Origin: an uncultured beta proteobacterium
Lineage (GTDB): Bacteria; Pseudomonadota; Gammaproteobacteria; Burkholderiales; Burkholderiaceae
DNA length: 64,000 bases
NCBI GenBank assembly: GCA_903875135.1
Contig: CAIQUZ010000109.1
Span: 62,001 to 126,000 of the forward strand
Direction: 5' to 3'
The stretch's first letter is position 1. The number at the start of each line of letters is the position of its first letter. Under the pieces are notes generated by a model, which made no database searches, was not told the origin of the DNA, and saw only the letters and a program-made list of their open reading frames with translations. Position numbers and translations under genes: made by a program. This document shows positions 38,798 to 49,104 of this stretch, in pieces.

Positions 38798-39380
38798 GTG
38801 ATTCCCTTAATAGGTCTTTAACCGGCTTAAATGAATGACGATAACCAGGAATCAAACCATTTTGCGATAGCTTCAATAAATGCATTTTGGTGGGATAACC
38901 CATATGTTGATCAAATCCATAATCAGGATACTGTTGATGCATCTGTAACATTTCACGATCTCGAGTCACTTTCGCCAAAATCGATGCGGCAGAAATAGAA
39001 GGTTCTTTTGTATCCCCCTTGATGATCGCTCTTGCGTTAATATCTATCTCCGGAAGACGATTTCCATCCACTAGAACCAAATTGGGACTGACCTTAAATT
39101 GAACGATAAGATGGTGCAAGGCTCGTTTCATGGCTAACATTGAGGCCTGAAGGATGTTCAATTGATCAATTTCTTGGGGGCTCGCACTACCGATACCCCA
39201 GGCGAGAGATCGTTGCATAATTTCTTCATAAAGAGCGTTTCTTTGGCTCGAAGATAGTTTTTTTGAGTCTTTTAAACCATTAATTGGACGATTGGGATCA
39301 AGAATAACGGCGCCCGCAAGGACATTGCCGACTAAAGGCCCTCTTCCTGCTTCGTCAATTCCGCAGATGATTTCCATCAA
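38790..39380 (-). CDS. rnhB: Ribonuclease HII
   Basis: 196 residues. Cleaves RNA in RNA-DNA hybrids and single ribonucleotides. The DEDD metal site begins with [12 protein letters not shown] at 6-17 (D8, E9). LVDGNRLP lies near 102-109 and [15 protein letters not shown] near 129-143, containing the last acidic ligand. Lies in the usual lpxA-lpxB-rnhB order, 9 bases after lpxB. Confidence 0.97.
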   Translation of the reverse strand: MMEIICGIDEAGRGPLVGNVLAGAVILDPNRPINGLKDSKKLSSSQRNALYEEIMQRSLAWGIGSASPQEIDQLNILQASMLAMKRALHHLIVQFKVSPNLVLVDGNRLPEIDINARAIIKGDTKEPSISAASILAKVTRDREMLQMHQQYPDYGFDQHMGYPTKMHLLKLSQNGLIPGYRHSFKPVKDLLRESHA

Positions 39381-39389
39381 AACGTCCCT

Positions 39390-40583
39390 TTAATGAGGAT
39401 ATTTGGCAATAGTATCAGCAATCGCTTGAGCCGCAAGTTCACCGGTAGGTTGCCTTAAAACTTGATGAAGCTCATCAAAGATCTCGACCAACTCGGCAAC
39501 TTGAGAAGGATGGTCTAACCATTCCAAAGTTCCTTTAGCAAGAAGCTCTGGTGTTGCCTCTTCTTGAAGTAACTCTGGAACCACAAAGTTTTGACATAAG
39601 ATATTGGGTAACCCAATGTAAGGTAAATACCCCTGGCGCTTCATGATCTCAGCGGTTAACCAAGGGACTGTATAAGAAATCACCATCGGCTTTTTCCATA
39701 AAGCGGCCTCTAGTGTGGCCGTTCCACTGGCAATCAAGACGGTATCAGATGACTCTAAAATTAAACTTGAATTTTCCGTTATCAATTCAATCTGAATATC
39801 GGGTGACTTTTCTAGGGCGAACTGTTTTAAAGCTTCAAGAGGTGCTCTTAATGCGGAAGTTGCGACTGGGGTTAAAAAGCGAATTTTTTTGCCATGCGTT
39901 TTGTGCATGATGCACATTGCATCAAAAAAACCTTTTGCAATATATTGAATTTCAGAAGCACGACTACCTGGCAATACTGCCACAAGCACTTCATCTTCCG
40001 CAATCTCTCCATATTGCATAAGATTTTTTGCGTATAACTGTTTCTTTGCTTCTAAGGGATTCGGCTTCAGTGGAATCTTATTCGCTAATGGGTGTCCTAC
40101 ATACGTCGCTTGCATACCAACTTCATGATAAATACGTGGTTCGAACGGAAATATACACAACATATGATCTACTGCTTTTTTAATCCCAAAGATTCGATAG
40201 CCTCGCCAAGCCCAAATAGATGGGCTAATATAATGGATCGTAGGTATTCCCATCTTCCGACATTTTTTTTCGATAGCATGATTAAAGTCAGGGGCATCTA
40301 CACCAATATAAACATCCGGTCGCTCTTGTTTTACCTTAGCAATGAGTTGTCGACGAATGTTCAGAATTTGACGGAGGTTACCAAGAACTTCGACATAGCC
40401 TCGGACACTTAAGGCATCCATCGGCCAAGAAGATATAAAACCTTGCTCGAGCATACGAGGACCACCGATACCAAAAAATTGGCTTTGGGCAAACGTGGCA
40501 TGGTTTTTTAATCCAGCAATCAGTTCAGCCCCTAATAAATCTCCTGATGGTTCTCCAGCTACACATGCAATGAGGGATGTCAT
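39390..40583 (-). CDS. lpxB: Lipid-A-disaccharide synthase
   Basis: 397 residues, GT19 glycosyltransferase that joins UDP-2,3-diacylglucosamine and lipid X. ACVAGEPSGDLLGAELI near 6-22, YIGVDAPDFNH near 92-102, HYISPSIWAWR near 118-128 and VLPGSRASEI near 208-217 are canonical. Acts at the cytoplasmic face of the inner membrane. Three bases after lpxA. Confidence 0.97.
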   Translation of the reverse strand: MTSLIACVAGEPSGDLLGAELIAGLKNHATFAQSQFFGIGGPRMLEQGFISSWPMDALSVRGYVEVLGNLRQILNIRRQLIAKVKQERPDVYIGVDAPDFNHAIEKKCRKMGIPTIHYISPSIWAWRGYRIFGIKKAVDHMLCIFPFEPRIYHEVGMQATYVGHPLANKIPLKPNPLEAKKQLYAKNLMQYGEIAEDEVLVAVLPGSRASEIQYIAKGFFDAMCIMHKTHGKKIRFLTPVATSALRAPLEALKQFALEKSPDIQIELITENSSLILESSDTVLIASGTATLEAALWKKPMVISYTVPWLTAEIMKRQGYLPYIGLPNILCQNFVVPELLQEEATPELLAKGTLEWLDHPSQVAELVEIFDELHQVLRQPTGELAAQAIADTIAKYPH

Positions 40584-40586
40584 GGA

Positions 40587-41396
40587 TTATCGAATGATTC
40601 CACGTGATGATGAACTGATGAAATTTAAAAAGATATCAATTTTTTCGATGGCTTCTTGCGCTAAAGTCGTCTGATCAAATCCTTCAGTCTTCATTAACTG
40701 AATAGCTGTTTTCGCTTGCTCAAAGGTTAATCCATCTTTATATAAAACACGATATGCATGGCGTAAGGCAGATATCGTCTCGGGAGTAAAACCTCTGCGC
40801 TTTAAACCTTCCGCATTTAATCCGTGGGGCTGTGCTTTATCTCCTGCCGCGATGACAAAGGGGGGTATATCCTGAACCAAGGCAGAAGCTCCGCCGAGCA
40901 TAACGTGCTGACCAATTCGGACAAACTGATGAACCCCTGACATAGCGCCTAAAATCGCCCAATCTTCCACGACAACGTGTCCTGCAATTTGTGCATTACT
41001 CGACAATATCGTGTGGTTACCAATGACACAATCGTGCGCAATATGGACATAGGTCATAATCCAGTTATCGTCACCAATCTTCGTTAAGCCCTTATCTTGA
41101 ATCGTTCCAGTATGAATGGTGGCAAATTCACGAATCGTATTACGATCTCCAATCACAAGCTCTGTTGGCTCTCCTCGATATTTCATATCTTGGGGTGCAC
41201 CACCCAAGGATACAAAATGGCCAATTTTATTGTCTTGACCGAGACGAGTATGCCCCTCAATCACTGTATGAGAACCAATTGTTGAACCAGCGCTAATTGA
41301 GACATTCGGACCAATGACTGCGTAAGGACCGATAACGACGCTCGAGTCTATCTTTGCCTGAGAATCGACAATTGCCGTTGGGTGAATCAATGACAT
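40587..41396 (-). CDS. lpxA: UDP-N-acetylglucosamine acyltransferase
   Basis: 269 residues from the ATG at 41396 ([17 protein letters not shown]), one base after the fabZ stop. An in-frame ATG at 41453 would place 19 foreign residues inside fabZ. Left-handed beta-helix hexapeptide repeats run from about 5 to 185. The catalytic His is in [11 protein letters not shown] near 117-127. Catalyses the first step of lipid A synthesis. Confidence 0.97.
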   Translation of the reverse strand: MSLIHPTAIVDSQAKIDSSVVIGPYAVIGPNVSISAGSTIGSHTVIEGHTRLGQDNKIGHFVSLGGAPQDMKYRGEPTELVIGDRNTIREFATIHTGTIQDKGLTKIGDDNWIMTYVHIAHDCVIGNHTILSSNAQIAGHVVVEDWAILGAMSGVHQFVRIGQHVMLGGASALVQDIPPFVIAAGDKAQPHGLNAEGLKRRGFTPETISALRHAYRVLYKDGLTFEQAKTAIQLMKTEGFDQTTLAQEAIEKIDIFLNFISSSSRGIIR

Positions 41397-41397
41397 C

Positions 41398-41847
41398 TTA
41401 CTGTTCCTTCTTCCTGATTGCACATAACAGATCAGCTTGACAAACCATATCATCGGCTACAGTTGCAAATGCTTTAAATTTCCAAATACCACTTTTGTAA
41501 CGCTCGACTTCAGCATTTAATATTAATTGATCGCCTGGAATAACCGGCTTTTTAAAACGCGCATTATCGATACCCGCAAAAAAATAAATGGCGTCCTCTT
41601 CTGTCTTCTCAGAAAAGGCTAACAAGGCGGACGCCTGTGCTAAGGCTTCCAGTAAAAGAACTCCTGGCATGACTGGATAGTCCGGAAAATGTCCTTGGAA
41701 AAAAGGCTCGTTGGCCGTTACATTTTTTAATGCTTTTATTCGAACTCTAGGATCAAGTTCAAGAACACGATCGACCAATAAAATGGGATACCGATGTGGT
41801 AATAACTTTAATATTTTATGAATATCCAAATGAATTTCATTAGCCAT
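41398..41847 (-). CDS. fabZ: 3-hydroxyacyl-ACP dehydratase FabZ
   Basis: 149 residues, single hotdog domain. [19 protein letters not shown] at 15-33 and the catalytic pair H53 ([14 protein letters not shown]) and E67 (LLLEALAQ) are present. Dehydrates 3-hydroxyacyl-ACP in fatty acid elongation and competes with LpxA/LpxD for the 3-hydroxyacyl-ACP pool, which makes its place between lpxD and lpxA meaningful. Confidence 0.97.
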   Translation of the reverse strand: MANEIHLDIHKILKLLPHRYPILLVDRVLELDPRVRIKALKNVTANEPFFQGHFPDYPVMPGVLLLEALAQASALLAFSEKTEEDAIYFFAGIDNARFKKPVIPGDQLILNAEVERYKSGIWKFKAFATVADDMVCQADLLCAIRKKEQ

Positions 41848-41865
41848 AACTGATTTCTTTCTTTT

Positions 41866-42918
41866 TTACTTTTTTATAATGTTTTTAATTTGTTGGCGAA
41901 GTTTATCGATTCCTCGAAGAATCGCTGCATTTTTCTCCCACTGAGCATGCTCAGTAAAAGGAAAAACCCCTGTGTAATGCTTACCAGAAGTGGTGATAGA
42001 TTTTGTGATAGATGTTCCACCTGAGATCGTAGTTCGATCCGCAATCTTTAAATGCCCAGAAAAATTAGTATAACCTCCGATGACGCATAAACTTCCCACT
42101 TCAGTACTTCCCGCTATCCCAGAGCAACCAGCCATCACGGTATGAGCACCTACCTTCACATTATGACCGATTTGAACTTGATTATCAAATTTACAACCAT
42201 CACCTATCACTGTATCCGTCATGGCTCCACGGTCAATGGTCATTGATGCGCCACACTCCACATCGTTTCCAATGATGACACGGCCAGTCTGCGGAATCTT
42301 TACCCAATTTCCTCCAGTTGATGAAAAGTCAGGGGCAAATCCAAATCCATCAGACCCAATCACAACGCCACCGTGAATGATGCAGCGTTTACCTACAAGA
42401 CAATCATCATAGACGACCGTCATCGGATGAATGAGTGTATCCGCTCCGACCTGAACATTCCTCCCCAGTCGGACGTGAGAAACTAGATGCACCCCACTCT
42501 CGACCACAACACCCGCTGCCAAAGAGCAATATGGGCCAATCGTGCAGTCCAATGCAACAGTTGCAGAGGGATCAACGTGAGCAAGGGCGTGAACACCAGG
42601 GGTGATTTTATTTGCTCGCCGTGATTCGAAATATTGGGCGACTCGAGCAAATAAGGCGTAAGGGTTTGAGGCAATTAGATAAGAACGCTTGATGGTCGAT
42701 GTTGTATCAACAAACTTAAAATCAGCTTGATTCACAATCAAGACACCCGCATGACTAACCAGAGCCTGACTACGGTAAATGGGATTCACTAAAAAGGAGA
42801 CGTGTTCCGATTTAGCAACATTAAGTGGAGATAGACCCGTGACCTCCAAAGAGGCATCACCTTCCATCTGAACACAGAAGTGACTCGCCAAAAAGCCTAA
42901 AGAAACTTTTTCAGACAT
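41866..42918 (-). CDS. lpxD: UDP-3-O-acylglucosamine N-acyltransferase
   Basis: 350 residues. A uridine-binding N-terminal domain (LSPLNVAKSEHVSFLVNP near 29-46) is followed by hexapeptide-repeat beta-helix from about 108 to 300 (GPYCSLAAGVVVESGVHLV and similar). The catalytic His is in CKFDNQVQIGHNVKVG near 243-258. Adds the N-linked acyl chain in lipid A synthesis. 18 bases before fabZ. Confidence 0.96.
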   Translation of the reverse strand: MSEKVSLGFLASHFCVQMEGDASLEVTGLSPLNVAKSEHVSFLVNPIYRSQALVSHAGVLIVNQADFKFVDTTSTIKRSYLIASNPYALFARVAQYFESRRANKITPGVHALAHVDPSATVALDCTIGPYCSLAAGVVVESGVHLVSHVRLGRNVQVGADTLIHPMTVVYDDCLVGKRCIIHGGVVIGSDGFGFAPDFSSTGGNWVKIPQTGRVIIGNDVECGASMTIDRGAMTDTVIGDGCKFDNQVQIGHNVKVGAHTVMAGCSGIAGSTEVGSLCVIGGYTNFSGHLKIADRTTISGGTSITKSITTSGKHYTGVFPFTEHAQWEKNAAILRGIDKLRQQIKNIIKK

Positions 42919-42950
42919 ATACTTTAAATTTCACTTTTCAAGTGAAGGAT

Positions 42951-43472
42951 TTATTTTGAATTGAGCGCGGCGATAACTTCGTTAGTGATATCAACTCGAG
43001 GACCGGCAAAGACCGCCTCTTGTACAACAATATCCAACTTTTTCTGCTCAACAATGGATTTGATCACTTGATTGGTTTTTTCAAAAATTTTTGATTTTTC
43101 TTCTGCACCACGACGTTGAGTATCTTCAATCAATTCACGTTGCTTACGTTGAATTTCACGATCATGCTCAGCCAACTCTCTTTGCCGACGAATCCTATCA
43201 GCCTCAGGTATCACTGCTGCATCTTTATCTAGTTGCGCAGCTTCCGCTTTGATTTTAGCCACTCCATCTCGAACATCTTTTTCGCGAGCACCAAAATCAT
43301 TTTGCATTTTTGCTTGAGCTTCTTTGGCCATCTTTGACTCAATTAAAATACGCTCTAAATTGACAAAGCCAATTTTGATCGACGACTCTTGAGCAAAGGC
43401 CACGTTGCTATAGGAGAGCAACATCATGGCGATGCAAAGAGTAAATTGTTGAATCATTTTTAACAGCTTCAT
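42951..43472 (-). CDS. skp: Periplasmic OmpH/Skp chaperone
   Basis: 173 residues. A signal peptide (MKLLKMIQQFTLCIAMMLLSYSNVAFA, cleaved near 27) is followed by IKIGFVNLERILIES and a long charged coiled coil (about 58-140) rich in K, E, R and Q. Skp is a trimeric jellyfish-shaped holdase for outer-membrane proteins delivered to BamA, encoded 18 bases upstream. Confidence 0.93.
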   Translation of the reverse strand: MKLLKMIQQFTLCIAMMLLSYSNVAFAQESSIKIGFVNLERILIESKMAKEAQAKMQNDFGAREKDVRDGVAKIKAEAAQLDKDAAVIPEADRIRRQRELAEHDREIQRKQRELIEDTQRRGAEEKSKIFEKTNQVIKSIVEQKKLDIVVQEAVFAGPRVDITNEVIAALNSK

Positions 43473-43490
43473 GCATTGTTCCTTAAAGAA

Positions 43491-45866
43491 TTAAAAAGTA
43501 GTTCCGATTTGAAATTGGAAACCTTGTATATGATCTAAACTCGTTTGATTCAGCGGTATAGCATAACTAAATTTTAAAGGACCTAATGGCGAAATCCAAG
43601 TGATCCCTAAACCATAGGAATATCTTAAATCAGAAATATTGGGGGCACCACTGTAAACATTACCTGCATCAAAGAAACTAAAAAATCGGAGTGTTTTATC
43701 TGTCCCAGATCCTGGTGCAGGAATTGAATACTCTACGTTAAATACGGCTTTGGAAGGACCTCCAGTCGGCTGAAAAGCACCGATAGCACTGTTGTAAACT
43801 TGCGGCCCCATCGATCCAGGAGTAAAGCCTCGAACAGATCCAATACCACCTAAGTAGTAATTTTTTGTGATTGGAAATACCTGATTCCCGTAGCTTAAAC
43901 CGTATCCCGCCTGCCCGCTTAATGAAAGAACGTTTGTTTTCGTCACTGGGTAAAAGTACTGATGTGAATAAAAGCCACGGTAATACTGCATTTGATCGAT
44001 TGGCATGGATACTTCAAAATTGGCTGATTGAAATGTTCCACTACTTGGTAACAGGGCACTATCTCTACCATCCTTTGACCATCCAACGGTTAGAGGGATA
44101 TTCCATGATTGTGCTGAGTAATTGCCTAATTGAGGATCACTTGATGTACCAACCAGCGTTGAATCATAACCAGATAAAGACGCGGCATATTGCTGATAAG
44201 TGACTGGTGAATTAATCGACGTACTCAGAGATAAAAATTCCACAGCACCACCAACAAAGTAGCGCCCTTTTTCAGAATATGGAATACCGAAACGCAGACT
44301 ACTACCTTGTGTCACAATTGCGTATTGAGTATCTCCGAGGTAATACAAAGGCTTTGATGTTCTGTAATACAAATCGGTGTAGCGACTGATACCATCTTCA
44401 GTAAAGTATGGATCAAATTGCGATAAAACCAAGGTACGATTGACTTGGCTGGTATTGACGTTAAAACCAATGCTAGTACCCGTACCAAATGCATTTTCTT
44501 GATTAATACCTGCAGAAATCATAAAACCATCTGAAGTTGAAAAGCCGGCACCTAGAGATAAGGATCCAGATGGTTTTTCACTGACTTTTACCGTCAAATC
44601 CACTTGATCAGAAGAACCAGGGACTTCTTGGGTTGCAACGTCAACTTCTGTGAAATAACCAAGGCGATTAATCCTATCTTTGGACAACTTAATTTTTTCG
44701 CCGTCATACCATGAACTTTCGAGTTGCCTCATTTCGCGACGAATAACGGTATCTCTTGTTCTTGCATTTCCGACAATGTTGATGTTCTTAACATAGGCTC
44801 TTTTACCCGGATCAACCACCAAGAGCATATCGACTAACTTATCCTCTTTTCTTAAGTCTGGCTGAGGAGTAATCGTAGCAAAAGCGTATCCATAGGCACT
44901 TAAAGCATCGGCAATTGCTTTAGTACCTGCATTTAGCTGAGCAGATGAGTAAATATCACCAGCTTTTAAAGGGACTAAAGCTCTAAGCTCAGCTTCTTTT
45001 CCAAACATTTCACCACTGAGTTTGATATCTTTTACTTTATATTGGTTACCTTCAAAGATATTAATTGTGACGTACATACCCTTTTTATCGGGTGAAATAG
45101 AAACTTGAGTAGAGTCAATCCGGAACTCTAAGTAACCTTGATTCAGATAAAAGGAACGTAAAGTTTCTAAGTCGGCAGAAAGCTTTTGCTTTGAATAGCG
45201 ATTATTTTTGGTGTACCAGGAAAACCATCCGGTTGTGGAAATCTGAAATTGTTTCTTTAATTCTTTTTCAGGAAAAACATTACTGCCGATAATATTGATC
45301 TCAGCAATTTTCGAGGCATCGCCCTCAACAATATTAAAATACACAGACACTTGATTCCGCTCATTCGGCGTCACCGTAGTTAGAATCTCAGTATCGTAAA
45401 ATCCCTTGCTAATATATTGCTTTTTAATTTCTTGCTCTGCCTTGTCTACGAGTGCTTTATCAAAATAACGCGCATCAGCCAGTCCTATACTGCGTAGTGC
45501 TTTTAAAATGCCATCTTTTTCAAACTCTTTCATTCCAGTAATGTCGAGCTTTGAAATCGTGGGCCTTTCTTCCACAATAACCACCAAAATGTCATTGTCT
45601 ACTTTAATCTGAACATCTTTAAAAAAGCCTGTGTTAAAGATGCTTCGAATCGCTTCAGCACCTTTCGTATCATCAAAGCTCTCTCCAACCTTCACCGGTA
45701 AATAACTAAAAATAGTCCCTGGCTCGACGCGCTGTAGGCCTTCAACTCGTATATCTTTGACAATGAAGGGAGCGGCCGCAAAAGCCAATAATGGGAAGCA
45801 AAACGTACCGATGCTGATGATTAGAGCCGCGGCGAGATGTAATTTATTTTTTTTGATATTCAACAA
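43491..45866 (-). CDS. bamA: Outer membrane protein assembly factor BamA
   Basis: 791 residues. A signal peptide (to about residue 32) precedes five POTRA domains (starting FIVKDIRVEGLQRVEPGTIFSYL-like sequence near 34) and a C-terminal 16-strand beta-barrel of the Omp85 family. The barrel-lid motif SVRGF lies in GGIGSVRGFTPGSMGPQ near 677-693, and the last strand ends in aromatic F (GFQFQIGTTF). Essential insertase of outer-membrane proteins. Confidence 0.97.
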   Translation of the reverse strand: MLNIKKNKLHLAAALIISIGTFCFPLLAFAAAPFIVKDIRVEGLQRVEPGTIFSYLPVKVGESFDDTKGAEAIRSIFNTGFFKDVQIKVDNDILVVIVEERPTISKLDITGMKEFEKDGILKALRSIGLADARYFDKALVDKAEQEIKKQYISKGFYDTEILTTVTPNERNQVSVYFNIVEGDASKIAEINIIGSNVFPEKELKKQFQISTTGWFSWYTKNNRYSKQKLSADLETLRSFYLNQGYLEFRIDSTQVSISPDKKGMYVTINIFEGNQYKVKDIKLSGEMFGKEAELRALVPLKAGDIYSSAQLNAGTKAIADALSAYGYAFATITPQPDLRKEDKLVDMLLVVDPGKRAYVKNINIVGNARTRDTVIRREMRQLESSWYDGEKIKLSKDRINRLGYFTEVDVATQEVPGSSDQVDLTVKVSEKPSGSLSLGAGFSTSDGFMISAGINQENAFGTGTSIGFNVNTSQVNRTLVLSQFDPYFTEDGISRYTDLYYRTSKPLYYLGDTQYAIVTQGSSLRFGIPYSEKGRYFVGGAVEFLSLSTSINSPVTYQQYAASLSGYDSTLVGTSSDPQLGNYSAQSWNIPLTVGWSKDGRDSALLPSSGTFQSANFEVSMPIDQMQYYRGFYSHQYFYPVTKTNVLSLSGQAGYGLSYGNQVFPITKNYYLGGIGSVRGFTPGSMGPQVYNSAIGAFQPTGGPSKAVFNVEYSIPAPGSGTDKTLRFFSFFDAGNVYSGAPNISDLRYSYGLGITWISPLGPLKFSYAIPLNQTSLDHIQGFQFQIGTTF

Positions 45867-45938
45867 AATAGCTCTTTACTTCAATCTAATTATTATAAAA
45901 GTTTCCAAAGTTCTTAATAAGGTAGAACTTATCCTACA

Positions 45939-47063
45939 TTATCCATGAAAAAGACGAGATAAATCATTAAAAACAGCAATTCCTGTAAGGATAAGTATGC
46001 CAAAGATACCAACTTTCGAGGTAATTTCCCTTACCGGCATAGAAACTGCCTTACCCCGAATGAGTTCTATCGCATCAAAAACGAGTTGACCGCCATCTAG
46101 CATTGGCAATGGCAGTAAATTCATAATGCCCAAACTAATGCTAATTAAGACTAAAAAACCAATATAAGCAATAATTCCCGACTGGGCCGACTGCCCTGCC
46201 ATACTGGCAATCCCTATTGGCCCACTAATTTGCTTCAAGGAAGCCTGGCCAGTCAATAATGAACGAATACTCATAACTGATACCGAAGAAATGTCATACA
46301 CACGTTCATAGGCACGTTGCATCGACTCCAGAATCCCAATATCTAACTGAAATGTTGCTTCAGAGATGTCTTTACTGAGGCTTAAGCCTAGCTGACTAAA
46401 AACATCGGTTTTCATATTGAGGGTTTGCAACTCCTGATGGTCAAAAACGACGCGAGAATCCCCACTATCAGAGTGAGCTACTTGCAGCACAAAGCCCTCT
46501 TGACTTAAGATCGATTTCAGCAATTTCCAACGTAGTCGATTCCAACTATCAATCGGTGTAAATTCAAGACTCATATCAACGCCATCTGAATCCTGAGGTA
46601 ACTTGGCAAATCCTCGAACTTCATCACCTTTAACTAAACCTGAAGATGCGGCAATCGAATGCGAGGCTGGCTCATCTAATACGGCTTTCACTTGAAGAGG
46701 TCCAGATAAGTAAAGACCAAAGAGAAATACCCATGCTAATAAAAAATTGGCAAATGGCCCCGCAGCAACTACCATTGATCTTTTATACAGTTTTTGCTGG
46801 TCAAACGCTCTCAATGTTTGTTCTGGAGAGAGATCAGTATGCGTGCGGGTGTCAATCATTTTGACGTACCCCCCGAGTGGAATCCCACTGAGAACAAATT
46901 CAGTGGCAAAGGGTTTATTCGATTTTTTTCGCCACAAAACTGGCCCAAAACCAATCGAAAAACGCTCTACAGCAATACCGCACCATTTGGCGACAATAAA
47001 ATGACCAAATTCATGAAAACCTACCAAAATAAGAATGGCAATTAAAAAAGAGATGATGGTCAT
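45939..47063 (-). CDS. rseP: RseP-like site-2 intramembrane metalloprotease, shortened
   Basis: 374 residues. The zinc motif HEFGH is at 17-21 and the third-ligand LDGGQ at 322-326, with GGYVKM near 64-69 and SGPIGIA near 280-286. The stretch between HEFGH and LDGGQ is about 75 residues shorter than in E. coli RseP (about 450 residues), consistent with one PDZ domain instead of two, occupying about 125-215. Cuts anti-sigma factor RseA in E. coli. Overlaps dxr by 4 bases. Confidence 0.9.
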   Translation of the reverse strand: MTIISFLIAILILVGFHEFGHFIVAKWCGIAVERFSIGFGPVLWRKKSNKPFATEFVLSGIPLGGYVKMIDTRTHTDLSPEQTLRAFDQQKLYKRSMVVAAGPFANFLLAWVFLFGLYLSGPLQVKAVLDEPASHSIAASSGLVKGDEVRGFAKLPQDSDGVDMSLEFTPIDSWNRLRWKLLKSILSQEGFVLQVAHSDSGDSRVVFDHQELQTLNMKTDVFSQLGLSLSKDISEATFQLDIGILESMQRAYERVYDISSVSVMSIRSLLTGQASLKQISGPIGIASMAGQSAQSGIIAYIGFLVLISISLGIMNLLPLPMLDGGQLVFDAIELIRGKAVSMPVREITSKVGIFGILILTGIAVFNDLSRLFHG

Positions 47064-48244
47064 CGTGTCAAACCTTTAATAATCATGTTTGCTTTAGCCC
47101 TTGCTTGTTGATCAGCTTCTAATACTAACTCTAAACTAGTGGCCTTCTGTGCCACAACTTCTTGCAACACTTGGTTAACGATAGGAATAATTTGTGTATA
47201 TTTTATTCGATCTTGTAAAAAAGACTCAACAGCAACTTCGTTAGCTGCATTCAAAATGGCAGGCGCAGTGCCTTTAGCCCGCGCTGCTTCTCTAGCCAAT
47301 AAAATCGCTGGATAACGTTTAGCATCTGCCACCATAAAATGTAAATCTTTCAGCGTCATCATATTCAGTTTCTTCACCCCTGAATCGATGCGGTGTGGCC
47401 ACCCAAGGCCATAAGCAATCGGTGTTCTCATATCTGGCTCACCAAGTTGAGCCAGTAAAGAACCATCAACATAGCGCACTAAGGAATGAATCACACTTTG
47501 TGGATGAATCACAATTTGTATTTTATCCTCAGGCATATCAAACAACCACATTGCTTCAATCAATTCAAGACCTTTATTCATCATGGTCGCGGAATCAACA
47601 GAAATCTTTCTACCCATCAACCAATTGGGATGGGCACAGGCCTCATCTGGTGTTACTAGATCCAGAGTATCAATCGCTCTTTTTAAAAAAGGACCACCCG
47701 AAGCGGTCAATAATAATTCCTCAACCCCCGAAGCGCGATAAGAACCGTGTGACGATGTTTCAGAATGCGGCAAACACTGATAAATCGCATTATGTTCGCT
47801 ATCAATCGGCAATAGTTCGGCACGACTTTGAGCTATCGCATCCATAAAAATAGGACCCGCCATCACTAATGCTTCTTTATTGGCTAATAAGATTCTTTTA
47901 CCGGCTTTAGCAGCCTCTAGTGTAGGTAGCAAGCCTGCTGCACCTACAATAGCTGCCATCACAGTATCGACGGATTGATGCATAACTGCAGCAATTAATC
48001 CCTGTGGACCATGTAAGACTTCGGTTTTTAATTCGGCAATTAATTGTTGGAGCTGATGCGCACCAACCGCATCTCTAACCACCGCAATATCTGGCTTAAA
48101 CTGACGGCATTGGACCGCTAGCTTTTCAATTTGCGTATTGGCCGTTAATGCACAAACTCGATATAAATCAGGATGGCGTGCAATGACATCCAAGGTATTT
48201 TCACCAATGGAGCCTGTCGATCCTAGAATACAAATTGATCTCAT
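47060..48244 (-). CDS. dxr: 1-deoxy-D-xylulose-5-phosphate reductoisomerase
   Basis: 394 residues. NADPH-dependent second step of the MEP isoprenoid pathway. The nucleotide motif ILGSTGSIGENTLDVI lies at 6-21, LLANKEALVMAG near 118-129, the metal/substrate block LPIDSEHNAIYQCL near 145-158 and ASGGPF near 181-186, and DSATMMNKGLELIEA near 216-230. Feeds the undecaprenyl pathway served by neighbouring uppS. Confidence 0.97.
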   Translation of the reverse strand: MRSICILGSTGSIGENTLDVIARHPDLYRVCALTANTQIEKLAVQCRQFKPDIAVVRDAVGAHQLQQLIAELKTEVLHGPQGLIAAVMHQSVDTVMAAIVGAAGLLPTLEAAKAGKRILLANKEALVMAGPIFMDAIAQSRAELLPIDSEHNAIYQCLPHSETSSHGSYRASGVEELLLTASGGPFLKRAIDTLDLVTPDEACAHPNWLMGRKISVDSATMMNKGLELIEAMWLFDMPEDKIQIVIHPQSVIHSLVRYVDGSLLAQLGEPDMRTPIAYGLGWPHRIDSGVKKLNMMTLKDLHFMVADAKRYPAILLAREAARAKGTAPAILNAANEVAVESFLQDRIKYTQIIPIVNQVLQEVVAQKATSLELVLEADQQARAKANMIIKGLTR

Positions 48245-49104
48245 TTGGAACTCTGAAGTATTAATGCTGCCAAGGGCAAAACTGGCAATAAAGCGTCTAA
48301 GCGATCAAGCACTCCTCCATGACCAGGTAAAAGCCCACTACTATCTTTGACTCCTGATAAGCGCTTTAACTGCGACTCAAATAAATCGCCAATGATACTC
48401 ATGCAAGTTAATAATAATATGACGCCAATCATGACGCCGATCGGTAGATGATTTGATAAGTGGCTAAAAAAATTATCAAAGTCGTGACTTATATACACAA
48501 AAAATACGACTAATAAACCAACGCAGAACATCCCTCCAATGGCACCTTCAACAGATTTTCCAGGGCTTAACTGAATCGCTAATTTACGCTTACCAAACTG
48601 CTTACCAAGAACATACGCGCCAATGTCTGCAGCCCAAACAAGCATCAATACAGACAATAGTACCCAAAGACCTTCATTTCTGAGCATGACGATTGCGTAC
48701 CAATCAGCGATGAACACAATACAACCTACAATGGCTAAACTCGTTGCGTAGTTTTGAAGAGGAAATCTGAGCTGTTGACGCATGATCATTGGCACAATCA
48801 TGACCCAAAATAAGGAACTTGCCCATAAGGACATTTTTAAGAGCTGAGAAACGATGACATCGACTCCATCTGAAAAATAAAATAATTCAATACATAGCCA
48901 TATTAATATGATTTGCGTCAATATGGCGTATAAATAAGAGTACCAAACCCTCTTCACTCCCCAAATTAAACGTCCCCATTCCCAAGCGGCTAACGATATA
49001 AAAAAGGATAAAAGAATATACAGAAATATAGGCGAAGTAAAAAAAAGAATCGGTATGAAAACCAATAAAAGAACGCATGCGGTGATAACGCGCGTCTTAA
49101 GCAT
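48241..49104 (-). CDS. cdsA: Phosphatidate cytidylyltransferase
   Basis: 287 residues, integral membrane enzyme with about seven to eight hydrophobic segments. Makes CDP-diacylglycerol, the precursor of all phospholipids. The family signature occurs near the C-terminus: ESQLKRLSGVKDSSGLLPGH continues into GGVLDRLDALL near 249-279. Overlaps uppS by 8 bases and dxr by 4. Confidence 0.96.
   Translation of the reverse strand: MLKTRVITACVLLLVFIPILFFTSPIFLYILLSFFISLAAWEWGRLIWGVKRVWYSYLYAILTQIILIWLCIELFYFSDGVDVIVSQLLKMSLWASSLFWVMIVPMIMRQQLRFPLQNYATSLAIVGCIVFIADWYAIVMLRNEGLWVLLSVLMLVWAADIGAYVLGKQFGKRKLAIQLSPGKSVEGAIGGMFCVGLLVVFFVYISHDFDNFFSHLSNHLPIGVMIGVILLLTCMSIIGDLFESQLKRLSGVKDSSGLLPGHGGVLDRLDALLPVLPLAALILQSSK

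Noticed and set aside
40092-40412. 106-codon plus-strand frame inside lpxB, and a similar one at 43871-44203 inside bamA
   Set aside because: Both are antisense to conserved envelope genes and lack ribosome sites and family features.
47395-47847. 150-codon plus-strand frame inside dxr
   Set aside because: Antisense to a fully intact dxr with all catalytic motifs; no independent evidence of coding.
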